The notes: generated by a model from the sequence alone, not told the origin. A stretch of DNA of 8,093 nucleotides from an uncultured Spirochaetaceae bacterium (GCA_938004315.1 CALKWG010000495.1:1-8093), one strand, 5' to 3'. Positions 1 through 6,045 are shown, counted from the first letter of the stretch. Numbers and translations: made by a program.

Positions 1-46
1 AGATCGTATTCGGTGACTGGAGTTCAGACGTGTGCTCTTCCGATCT
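1..46 (+). other. Illumina adapter left at the contig end (not genomic)
   Basis: Positions 13-46 match the Illumina multiplexing read-2 primer site: they start GTGACTGGAG and end CTCTTCCGATCT. Positions 1-4 (AGAT) match the end of the P7 oligonucleotide, so positions 5-12 (CGTATTCG) sit where the 8-nt i7 index belongs. The first genomic base is therefore about 47. Any start codon read in this segment, such as the GTG at 32, is artificial. Confidence 0.97.
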
Positions 47-1027
47 CCGCGGCAGGCCCCTACGCCGGCGCCCGGCTCCGCCGGAGCCGCCGGAGCCGCC
101 GGGACCGCCCAGTCGGCCCAACCCGCGTACGACCTGGCCCTATTAGCCTACGCGCCGAGCTCGTCCTACGCCAGGGCCAAGGACCTCATGCTCTCAACCC
201 TGGACGGCTTCTCGGCCGGCCCCGCCTATCGCGCCGCGCCCGGCCCTGTCGGGACGGCCGCCAGGGCGGGCTTAGGCGCCGAACGCCCGGCCCAAGCCCA
301 GATCCGTTTCGGCCAAACGTCGGTCTCCGTAACCTGGCTCCCGGCGGAGGGCCTAATCGCCCAGGAGATCGTCGAGCGCGAATACCGCGTCCTTACGCCC
401 TACGGAGCCCGGCCCGAGCTGGTCACGGAGGCCATGAGGCGCTTCTACCGCATGGTGTGGCGCGACGGCGCCCCCTCGCTCGATCGCCTCGGGCTCGAAC
501 TGGCCCGCGCCTGGGAGAACGGCTCATGGGCCGGGATCGAGCGCCCGGCGAACTTCGTCGACGAAGTTCCGACGGACGAGGCCGCAGCCCACGCGCCGCC
601 CCCGCTTCAAGGCCGAGCTCCGGATTCGGACGCCGCGGCGCCGCGCTTCGGGGCGCCGGCGAGCTCGCGCGACTACGCCGCGGCCCTCCTCGCCTGGGTG
701 CAAAGCTGGCGCTACGAGCGGGACCCCTCGGGTTCGGACGTGGTCAACCCCTTAAGCGCCGCCATGGAGGGCCGCGGCGATTGCGACTCGAGGGTATTGG
801 TCATGCTGACCCTGCTGCGAAGGGAGAACATACCGGGCATACTGCTCGTGTCGCTCAAGCACCAGCATGCGCTGGCGGGCCTCGAGCTCCCCGGCCCCGG
901 GGCGCGCTTCCCGTATAAGCAAAAGCAATGGCTGGTAGCCGAGACGACGGCGCCCGTCGGCATCGGGCTTATAGACCAAGCTCAGTCGGCCATAGCCGAT
1001 TGGTTCGCCGTGGAGTTCGCCCCCTAA
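47..1027 (+). CDS. Transglutaminase-like (papain-fold) domain protein, 5' truncated
   Basis: The 5' end is missing: the reading frame is open straight into adapter sequence, so the 326 residues seen lack the true N-terminus and any signal peptide. The visible protein starts with a Pro/Ala/Gly-rich low-complexity stretch, then a region I do not recognise, then a transglutaminase-like core in the last third. In the core, GRGDCDS carries the likely nucleophile Cys (codon 782-784), KHQHALAG the likely His (866-868), and WLVAETTAP the probable third residue as Glu (941-943), where classical members often have Asp. The spacing from GDC to HA to ETT is typical of bacterial transglutaminase-like cysteine peptidases. 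The substrate is unknown and could be a protein or a peptide crosslink. Cell location cannot be told without the N-terminus. The fold is fairly certain; enzymatic activity is inferred. The next gene has its own promoter 38 bp downstream, so the two are probably not one operon. Confidence 0.8.
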   Translation, partial: PRQAPTPAPGSAGAAGAAGTAQSAQPAYDLALLAYAPSSSYARAKDLMLSTLDGFSAGPAYRAAPGPVGTAARAGLGAERPAQAQIRFGQTSVSVTWLPAEGLIAQEIVEREYRVLTPYGARPELVTEAMRRFYRMVWRDGAPSLDRLGLELARAWENGSWAGIERPANFVDEVPTDEAAAHAPPPLQGRAPDSDAAAPRFGAPASSRDYAAALLAWVQSWRYERDPSGSDVVNPLSAAMEGRGDCDSRVLVMLTLLRRENIPGILLVSLKHQHALAGLELPGPGARFPYKQKQWLVAETTAPVGIGLIDQAQSAIADWFAVEFAP

Positions 1028-1064
1028 TGGCGGCGCAGCGACGGCGTCGGCGCAGCGCCTCGCG

Positions 1065-1094
1065 TTGACAGTTGCTTAGCCGGCTGTCTATACT
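1065..1094 (+). promoter_or_regulatory. Strong sigma-70-type promoter of the acyltransferase gene
   Basis: A perfect -35 box TTGACA (1065-1070) and a near-perfect -10 box TATACT (1089-1094) are 18 nt apart. Transcription should start near 1101, giving an untranslated leader of about 38 nt before the GTG at 1139. A palindrome GGCGC-A-GCGCC (1049-1059) lies 5 nt upstream of the -35 box. Confidence 0.85.
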
Positions 1095-1126
1095 TCCCGA
1101 ACGCGGCCCGATTAGGGATGCGCGAC

Positions 1127-1132
1127 GGAGGG
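1127..1132 (+). promoter_or_regulatory. Ribosome binding site that fixes the GTG start at 1139
   Basis: GGAGGG is followed by 6 nt and then GTG at 1139. This is a canonical Shine-Dalgarno arrangement and supports the GTG as the true start. Confidence 0.85.
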
Positions 1133-1138
1133 AACTAG

Positions 1139-2026
1139 GTGGATACGCTAAGCGCTAATTATCGAGATAACATAGTCGAGATGATGAAGCACGCGCGGGC
1201 TTCGATGGATATCGGCCCGGATAGCGTCTACGCCGAGGCCAACACCAAGATCCTGCCCTTCATCGACCGCATCGTCCAGGACTGGATCCTGCCGGCCAGC
1301 GAGATACGCAACTTCCAGAACCTCGAGAGGCTGGCGGAGCTCGCGCGACAAGGGAAATCCTGCCTCCTCCTCCTCGAGCATTATGGCAATTTCGACCTGC
1401 CGGTCTTATCGTATCTACTTCGCCAAAGAGGCCAGGGCGGCAAGGACATCGAATCGAATATCGTGGCGGTGGCGGGCATCAAGCTCAGCCAGACCGACCC
1501 GGTGATCACGGCCTTCGCCGAGGCCTATTCGCGCCTGGTGATTTATCCCAGCCGCTCGCTCGAGATCATCAAGCGCAATATTAAAGACCCCAAGGAGCTC
1601 GTGTCCGAAATGATGCTCGGCTCCAGCATCAACCATGCCGCCATGAAGAAGCTCGGCGAGCTCAAGGTGAGCGGTAAGCTCATCCTGGTCTTCCCGGCCG
1701 GCACCCGCTACCGCCCTTGGGATCCGTCAAGCAAGCGCGGCGTACGCGAGATCGACTCGTACCTACGCTCCTTCGACTATATGTGCCCCGTGTCGATCAA
1801 CGGCAACGTCCTGCGCGTCAATCCCGCCGGCGAGATGAAGGAAGACGAGCTCGTGAAGGACGTCGTCGTCTACGACGTAGGCGAGCCCATCGAGTGCCGC
1901 GGCTTCCGCGAGGCTATCAAGCATAGCAAGCATTTTAACGACGATAAGAAGCAGGCGGTGGTCGACGCCCTCATGGCTAAACTCGACGCCATGCACGAGG
2001 CGGTCGACGCGACGCTCAAGGCTTAA
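1139..2026 (+). CDS. 1-acyl-sn-glycerol-3-phosphate acyltransferase-like protein
   Basis: A 295-residue protein of the PlsC/glycerolipid acyltransferase superfamily, expected to move an acyl chain onto a lysophospholipid or related acceptor at the inner membrane. The catalytic HX4D motif is HYGNFD (His81, Asp86), preceded by the hydrophobic strand SCLLLLE. The later acyltransferase block reads FPAGTRY (185-191), so the usual Glu of EGTR is Ala here. The following residues RPWDPSSKRGVREIDSY form a block I associate with spirochaete homologues. No transmembrane helix stands out, so membrane attachment is probably peripheral. The start is GTG, chosen for its good Shine-Dalgarno site. The gene appears monocistronic: it has its own promoter, and the next gene lies on the other strand. 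Superfamily is well supported; the exact acceptor (lysophosphatidic acid or another) is not shown by the sequence. Confidence 0.85.
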   Translation: MDTLSANYRDNIVEMMKHARASMDIGPDSVYAEANTKILPFIDRIVQDWILPASEIRNFQNLERLAELARQGKSCLLLLEHYGNFDLPVLSYLLRQRGQGGKDIESNIVAVAGIKLSQTDPVITAFAEAYSRLVIYPSRSLEIIKRNIKDPKELVSEMMLGSSINHAAMKKLGELKVSGKLILVFPAGTRYRPWDPSSKRGVREIDSYLRSFDYMCPVSINGNVLRVNPAGEMKEDELVKDVVVYDVGEPIECRGFREAIKHSKHFNDDKKQAVVDALMAKLDAMHEAVDATLKA

Positions 2027-2091
2027 GCCGAGCGGACATCGACGACCGGGGCGTTTCGCGCGCAGGCCGTCCTTGTCGGCGCCAGGCTCGC

Positions 2092-2886
2092 TTAATAGCC
2101 GCCGTACCCGATTATCTCGTCGACGCGTATCCGGACGCGCGCCTGCGCGATCCAGCGCCCTTCCCTTAGGCTCATCCTGGGGACTTCGGCCAGGGCGAAG
2201 GCGCCCCGGACCTCGCGCGGCTTGTTATGGACGACGCCGGTCAGGTACGCGCGCAGGGCGGCCCGGGCCGCGTCGGCCATAGCGGCTCGGCGGGCGGCGA
2301 CCGGCTGAGGCAGGGGGCCGCCGTCGCCGGCTTCCTCGGCGGGATCAGGCTGCAGGTCGAAGCGCGCGTAACCTAGGCCCTGGCCTGAGGCGTAACGGCT
2401 CCCGCGCCAGGCTTGGTACTCGGCCCGCGCCGCCGAATCCAGGTTCCATTCTACCGGGGCTATGACGACCGAGCCATCCAACCTGGGCTTGCCGAAGCGG
2501 AAGTCCCGCGAGCCCCACGCGAGGGCCAGGCGCGGCCTAAGCTCGAAGCGCTCCTCGATGGCGCGCGCGCGGTCGCTGGGCGTATAGCTGAACTCGAAGC
2601 CCCATACCATGGCCCCGAAGACCCAGCGCGCCTCCTCTAAGATGGCGCGGGCCGCCTCGCCGACCGGGACCGACGGGCTGAACGAGGGGTCGACGACGCC
2701 GGAGAAGCCGGCCGGGCTCGGCGGGCGTATCAGGTCGGCGGGGAACTCGGCGCGTAGCACGAGGTCGCGATCCTGCGCGGCGGCCGGCGGGCTCAATCCG
2801 ACGAGGCCGGCGAACGCGAAGGCGGCCGCGGCGCCCGCCGCCGCGCGGCGGGCCGCCGGGGCGCGCCGGCGGGCGGGCTCGGGCAC
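2092..2886 (-). CDS. Exported protein of unknown function, downstream of rhomboid
   Basis: A 264-residue protein I do not recognise. The start chosen is GTG at 2886, 5 nt after the rhomboid stop; the frame stays open upstream, but only as an out-of-frame reading of the rhomboid gene. This start gives a good Sec signal peptide: an Arg-rich n-region (ARRRAPAARR), an Ala/Phe/Leu-rich core, and a likely cleavage after AAA at residue 37, before QDRD. The mature part is rich in aromatic residues and short beta-like strands (WVFGAMVWGFEFSY, LALAWGSRDFRFG, GSVVIAPVEWNLD), with a low-complexity acidic/proline linker near 181-195 and a C-terminal strand region ending IIGYGGY. There is no lipobox Cys, so it should be periplasmic or associated with the outer membrane. 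It is almost certainly co-transcribed with the rhomboid gene. A functional link to that protease is possible but unproven. Confidence 0.72.
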   Translation of the reverse strand: MPEPARRRAPAARRAAAGAAAAFAFAGLVGLSPPAAAQDRDLVLRAEFPADLIRPPSPAGFSGVVDPSFSPSVPVGEAARAILEEARWVFGAMVWGFEFSYTPSDRARAIEERFELRPRLALAWGSRDFRFGKPRLDGSVVIAPVEWNLDSAARAEYQAWRGSRYASGQGLGYARFDLQPDPAEEAGDGGPLPQPVAARRAAMADAARAALRAYLTGVVHNKPREVRGAFALAEVPRMSLREGRWIAQARVRIRVDEIIGYGGY

Positions 2887-2891
2887 GGCCG

Positions 2892-3530
2892 CTAGTCCCC
2901 GCGGATCAGGCGACGGATAGGGTTCACGCCGAAGCGGATCGGGAAGTAGAGCGCCGCCGCGCCGAAGCCGAAGAGATGGGTCAGGTGGGCCACGTTGCCG
3001 CCCCGGCCGAAGAGCTCCGACCAGAGCTCGATGGCTGTATAGGCGGCCACGAGGACCGCGGACGGCACCGGTAGCACGCCCCAGATGTATATCTTGGCCC
3101 GAGGATGCAGGACGGCGAAGGCCAGGAGCACCGCGTAGACCGCGCCGGAGGCGCCGACGAGGCTCGCGCCCCAGCCGCCGCCGAACGCGAAGGCTGCGAA
3201 GGATAGTAGGCCCGCGACGAAGCCCGAGAGCAGGTAGAAGAGCAGGAACTCCCGGCTCCCCAGCTCGCGCTCCACCGCGCTTCCGAAGAAGAAAAGGCCG
3301 AGCATATTGAACAGAAGGTGCCGCGTACCGGCATGTACGAACATGTAGGTGAAGGGCTGCCATACCCAGCCCAGGCGCACGACGGCCGCCGGGATGAGGG
3401 CAAGATAGAAGGCCAGGTCGCGGATCAGGTAGCCGAGCGCGAAAACGAGGACGTTGACGCCGATAAGCACGAGCGTTACGTTGCCGTTGGTGTACCGAAA
3501 TGGCCGGCGGATTCGCTGCAAGATAGTCAT
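2892..3530 (-). CDS. Rhomboid family intramembrane serine protease
   Basis: A 212-residue polytopic membrane protein, the usual size of the minimal six-helix rhomboid. The family cuts transmembrane helices of substrate proteins within the lipid bilayer. Key elements are present: HLLFN (His71, Asn75; the oxyanion-side HxxxN motif), GASGAVY with nucleophile Ser128, and AHLTHLFGFG, in which His185 aligns best with the catalytic His of the usual AHLGG motif; His182 is an extra nearby His. Hydrophobic segments begin around residues 18, 38, 72, 94, 123, 154 and 182, in keeping with a six-helix core. The N-terminus has a short basic cytoplasmic tail. The ATG at 3530 has no Shine-Dalgarno sequence and only a -10-like TACATT just upstream, so the mRNA may be leaderless. 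It is the first gene of a two-gene operon with the exported protein. Substrates are unknown. Confidence 0.93.
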   Translation of the reverse strand: MTILQRIRRPFRYTNGNVTLVLIGVNVLVFALGYLIRDLAFYLALIPAAVVRLGWVWQPFTYMFVHAGTRHLLFNMLGLFFFGSAVERELGSREFLLFYLLSGFVAGLLSFAAFAFGGGWGASLVGASGAVYAVLLAFAVLHPRAKIYIWGVLPVPSAVLVAAYTAIELWSELFGRGGNVAHLTHLFGFGAAALYFPIRFGVNPIRRLIRGD

Positions 3531-3536
3531 GGTATC

Positions 3537-3565
3537 AATGTACGTAAAAACGCCGCCGGCTTCTA
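3537..3565 (-). promoter_or_regulatory. Possible leaderless promoter of the rhomboid gene
   Basis: On the minus strand, TACATT (complement of 3537-3542; 4 of 6 matches to TATAAT) ends 6 nt before the ATG. A weak -35-like TAGAAG (complement of 3560-3565) lies 17 nt further upstream. No purine-rich Shine-Dalgarno sequence is seen. Transcription would start at or within a base or two of the ATG. Confidence 0.45.
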
Positions 3566-3607
3566 GTCCCGAGCGGCAGAACCGCCGGCTAGCGCCGTCC
3601 TCGGGAG

Positions 3608-3637
3608 TTGAGCCCCGCCGCGCCTTCGCCGTATTAT
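3608..3637 (+). promoter_or_regulatory. Possible leaderless promoter of the small four-Cys gene
   Basis: TTGAGC (3608-3613) and TATTAT (3632-3637; 5 of 6 matches to TATAAT) are 18 nt apart. The -10 box ends 6 nt before the ATG at 3644, so the transcript should begin at about the start codon. An AAGG sits only 1 nt from the ATG, too close for a working Shine-Dalgarno site. Confidence 0.55.
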
Positions 3638-3643
3638 CAAGGC

Positions 3644-3841
3644 ATGCCGCCGACGCCGAACGCAGCGCCGAATTGCCTCGACTGCTCCCAGTTCTACGTG
3701 ACCTGGGATCCGTCCTTCCCGCGGGGGTGCCGCGTCTTCGAGATCAAGAGCCGCGCCCTGCCCAGCCACGAGGTCTTCGCCGCCACCGGTAAGCATTGCC
3801 CGTCCTTCGAGCCTAAGCGCAGGCGGGCCGAGCAGGATTGA
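3644..3841 (+). CDS. Small four-cysteine (zinc-finger-like) protein
   Basis: A 65-residue soluble protein with four Cys: CLDC near the N-terminus, then Cys in RGCRVF and in KHCPSFE. The order CxxC, C, C suggests a small zinc-binding fold. The core CLDCSQFYVTWDPSFPRGC followed by FEIKSRALPS resembles a short family that I recall in several bacteria, where members sometimes carry the label uracil-DNA glycosylase. At this length, and without glycosylase motifs, that label would not be justified. A longer reading from TTG at 3608 would overlap the -10 box, so ATG 3644 is preferred. The gene is divergent from rhomboid and points toward glutaminase 87 bp downstream, which has its own -10 box. Coding status is supported by the conserved-looking core; the function is unknown. 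Confidence 0.75.
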   Translation: MPPTPNAAPNCLDCSQFYVTWDPSFPRGCRVFEIKSRALPSHEVFAATGKHCPSFEPKRRRAEQD

Positions 3842-3892
3842 GGCCGCGCCCGCCCCGGTCGGACTAGCTCGTCGGGCGCAGCGCCGGCGCGC

Positions 3893-3921
3893 TAGCCATC
3901 GCGAGGGCCCCTCGGTATACT
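3893..3921 (+). promoter_or_regulatory. Promoter of the glutaminase gene, probably leaderless
   Basis: TATACT (3916-3921) ends 7 nt before the ATG at 3929; a weak -35-like TAGCCA (3893-3898) is 17 nt upstream. The bases between the -10 box and the ATG are CCCGGCC, with no Shine-Dalgarno sequence. A GGCGC-A-GCGCC palindrome (3875-3885) lies 7 nt upstream of the -35-like box. Confidence 0.6.
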
Positions 3922-3928
3922 CCCGGCC

Positions 3929-4846
3929 ATGCAGGACATACTCGAGCGCGCCAGGGCGGAGGCCCTGCCCTACGCCGCCGGCGGCAAGGTCGCGACCTAT
4001 ATTCCCGCCTTGGCCTCGGCGCCAGCCGGGGCGCTCGGCCTGGCCGCGACCGACGCCGAGGGCCGGGTCTACGAAGCCGGCGAGTCCCGAGAGCGCTTCA
4101 GCGTGCAGAGCATCTCCAAGGTACTCGCCCTAGCCTACGTCATAGGCGAGCGCGGCGAGGACGCGGTATTCGACCGGGTCGGCAAGGAACCCAGCGGCGA
4201 CCCCTTCAACTCGATCATTCGCCTGGAGACCAGCGCCAAGCGCCGGCCGTTCAACCCCTTCATCAACGCAGGCGCCATCGTCGTCTCGGCCATGATGCCC
4301 GGCGGCGGCGCCGCCGCGAGGGCGGAGGGCTTTTTGAAGTTCGCCGCAGCCCTCGCCGGCGCCGCGTCGTTATCGATAGACGAGGAAGTCTACGAGTCCG
4401 AGCGCGAGCACGCCTACCGCAACCGATCCATCGCCTGGTTCTTGAAGGAGCTCAAGCTGCTGGACGGCGAGGTGGAGGACGCCCTGGACGGTTACTTCAT
4501 GCAATGCGCCCTATCGATGAACGCGGCCGAGCTGTCCCGCGTCGGGGCGGTCCTGGCCCTCGACGGCTACGACCCGGTACGGCGGGAGCGGGCCTTAAGC
4601 GCCCGGTCGGCGCGCGTCATCAAGAGCCTCATGGCCACCTGCGGCATGTACGACGGCTCGGGCGAGTTCGCCGTCGAGGTGGGCATACCCGCCAAGAGCG
4701 GCGTGGGCGGCGGCGTCGTGGCGGCCGTGCGCGACCGCATGGGGCTAGGCGTCTACGGCCCCGCCCTGGACGAGCGGGGCAACTCGGCCGCCGGCGTCGA
4801 GGCCCTGCGGCGCCTCTCCGTCTCCCTCGACCTGCGCGTGCTCTAA
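3929..4846 (+). CDS. glsA: Glutaminase (serine-dependent beta-lactamase-related family)
   Basis: A 305-residue cytoplasmic enzyme that hydrolyses L-glutamine to glutamate and ammonia. The length matches the bacterial Gls family. The catalytic SxxK motif is in FSVQSISK (Ser61, Lys64). Other family signatures are present: PFNPFINAGAI (Asn113), the acidic YESE at 155-158, YRNRSIAW (Asn165), a conserved Tyr in GYFMQCALSMNA (Tyr189), ATCGMYDGSGEFA (Tyr241) and the glycine-rich PAKSGVGGG (254-262). There is no C-terminal ankyrin or STAS extension. The start is the ATG at 3929, where homology begins with the expected helix; no Shine-Dalgarno sequence precedes it. The gene ends tail to tail with the metallophosphoesterase, the two sharing 4 nt around their stop codons. 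A role in nitrogen metabolism, or in acid tolerance through ammonia release, is known for the family but not shown here. Confidence 0.95.
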   Translation: MQDILERARAEALPYAAGGKVATYIPALASAPAGALGLAATDAEGRVYEAGESRERFSVQSISKVLALAYVIGERGEDAVFDRVGKEPSGDPFNSIIRLETSAKRRPFNPFINAGAIVVSAMMPGGGAAARAEGFLKFAAALAGAASLSIDEEVYESEREHAYRNRSIAWFLKELKLLDGEVEDALDGYFMQCALSMNAAELSRVGAVLALDGYDPVRRERALSARSARVIKSLMATCGMYDGSGEFAVEVGIPAKSGVGGGVVAAVRDRMGLGVYGPALDERGNSAAGVEALRRLSVSLDLRVL

Positions 4847-5901
4847 GCCAGGAGCTTGATCCTGGCGAAGACATACTCTAGGGAGTCCCGCGACAGGGTA
4901 TAGCGCAGCCACGGCGAGCCTTCGGGACGGTCGCGATACAGCGCCTCCCGCTCGATATATGGCCTGGCCGAGCCCTCCCGGGTCCAGTACACCAGGGCGA
5001 CGTCAGAGCCGTCGACCTCGATGCCCGTGAAGCCGCCGCGCGCCGTGGCGCAGCCGGAGTTGAACATACAGGGCACCAAGAGCTCCTCCCGCTCGTAGAG
5101 GCTGCGCGACACCTTGAATTTACGCTCCTTCTTGGATAGGCGCTTAAATTCGGAGGCGTAGATCTCGATCAGCGATACGAGCCGGGAGCGCTCGTCGCCG
5201 GCCGCCATGGTGTACTGCCTCAGCAGCGCCTCGATGTTCCAGCGGAGGCTGTCGTACTTGCTGTACGATTCGAAGAGGGGCCGGTGCGTATGGCCGGCCA
5301 CGACCGCGCAGCCGAGCTCCTTGGCCGCGCGGTAGATACGGCGCTCGGCCTTGAAGCGCCGCTTGCTCGTCATGGGGAGCTCGGCGTTGGGGATCTTAAG
5401 GGGATCGGCGATATAGCGGACGATCAAATCTGATAAATAATTATATTTCATAAACAGCTTGCTTGACTGGTGCCCATGGAAGGCCAGGACCGAGCCGTGC
5501 TCCCCGTCGAGCCGCAGGGAATGGTCCAGGGCGAAGCGGCCGTCGTCCTGGGCTAGGAGCCCTAGGTCATGATTACCGACGATCTTCACCAGGCGGCCGT
5601 CGTCCTTGAACTCGTCGAAAAGCCCGTACAGGCCGGCGTAGGCCGCCCTGATGTCGCGAAGGGGGAATTTATGCAGCTCCTCGACGTCGCCGTTCAGGAC
5701 CAGGGTATACCCTTTGGGGAGGTAATGCGAGGAGAGGGCGCCCGAGAACAGCTCTTCGTTACGCCTAAAGTCGTCGCGTGATGAGCGGTCGCCCAGGTGC
5801 AGGTCGCTGACGAAGAGGTAGCGCCGCTCGGGCCCGAGCTCGCCGGTCCTCGCCGTATCGTACAGGCCGCGCATCGTCTGGTAAAATTCCTGGTTTTTCA
5901 T
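4843..5901 (-). CDS. Calcineurin-like metallophosphoesterase
   Basis: A 352-residue protein with the complete dimetal phosphoesterase signature, in order: SDLHLGD (Asp33, His35), NGDVEE (Asp72), GNHD (Asn110, His111), HGH (142-144) and GHTHRP (His204, His206). These residues hold two metal ions and hydrolyse a phosphate ester. The LpxH and serine/threonine phosphatase-like branches share the motifs, but this protein is longer than LpxH (about 240 residues), with a basic helical insert (about 145-195), a further helical stretch (220-265) and a C-terminal strand domain (NSGCATARGGFTGIEVDGSDVALVYW). There is no signal peptide, so it is probably cytoplasmic. The start ATG has a strong GGAGGG site. 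A short AT-rich patch (5424-5460) lies inside the gene. It converges on glutaminase with a 4-nt overlap and is divergent from DUF72. The substrate (lipid, nucleotide or protein phosphate) cannot be read from the sequence. Confidence 0.9.
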   Translation of the reverse strand: MKNQEFYQTMRGLYDTARTGELGPERRYLFVSDLHLGDRSSRDDFRRNEELFSGALSSHYLPKGYTLVLNGDVEELHKFPLRDIRAAYAGLYGLFDEFKDDGRLVKIVGNHDLGLLAQDDGRFALDHSLRLDGEHGSVLAFHGHQSSKLFMKYNYLSDLIVRYIADPLKIPNAELPMTSKRRFKAERRIYRAAKELGCAVVAGHTHRPLFESYSKYDSLRWNIEALLRQYTMAAGDERSRLVSLIEIYASEFKRLSKKERKFKVSRSLYEREELLVPCMFNSGCATARGGFTGIEVDGSDVALVYWTREGSARPYIEREALYRDRPEGSPWLRYTLSRDSLEYVFARIKLLA

Positions 5902-5906
5902 CCGCG

Positions 5907-5912
5907 CCCTCC
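5907..5912 (-). promoter_or_regulatory. Ribosome binding site of the metallophosphoesterase gene
   Basis: On the minus strand GGAGGG is followed by 5 nt and the ATG at 5901. This is a canonical Shine-Dalgarno site, unlike several neighbouring genes. I found no convincing -35/-10 pair upstream of it. Confidence 0.8.
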
Positions 5913-6045
5913 GGCCCGAGGGTATGCCGGGCCGGTTAGGCGGAGGCGAGCGGCGCGTTAGCTTACGGTTAGCCGCGCATCCGAGGCGGGCCTCGCCCGA
6001 GGCGGACCGAGGCCGTCGACCGTAAGGGCGTCTCGTCGGCGCTCT

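Noticed and set aside
13..918. A long plus-strand open frame of Arg/Pro/Gly-rich composition
   Set aside because: It starts in adapter and lies out of frame over the transglutaminase-like gene; its composition is what GC-rich DNA gives in a wrong frame.
2027..2091. Possible bidirectional terminator between the acyltransferase and exported-protein genes
   Set aside because: I see no stem followed by a run of T on either strand; termination here may be factor-dependent.
2887..3363. An N-terminal extension of the exported protein reading through the rhomboid gene
   Set aside because: It overlaps a clear rhomboid in another frame and would destroy the good signal peptide that begins at the GTG at 2886.
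3553..3590. Direct repeat CCGCCGGCT at 3553-3561 and 3582-3590
   Set aside because: Only two 9-bp GC-rich copies in a short intergenic region; no other sign of function and likely by chance.
4504..4881. Overlapping Arg-rich open frames on both strands of the glutaminase gene
   Set aside because: They are shadow frames of a gene with a full set of glutaminase motifs.
5981..6013. Three copies of CCGAGGC (5981, 5997, 6007) and a small GCCTC/GAGGC hairpin
   Set aside because: The spacing is irregular (16 and 10 nt), the sequence is simple and GC-rich, and no U-tract follows, so neither a regulator array nor a terminator is supported.
5962..6026. Separated inverted repeat CTTACGGT (5962-5969) and ACCGTAAG (6019-6026)
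   Set aside because: An 8-bp match 49 nt apart in about 200 bp is expected fairly often by chance, and no promoter element lines up with it.
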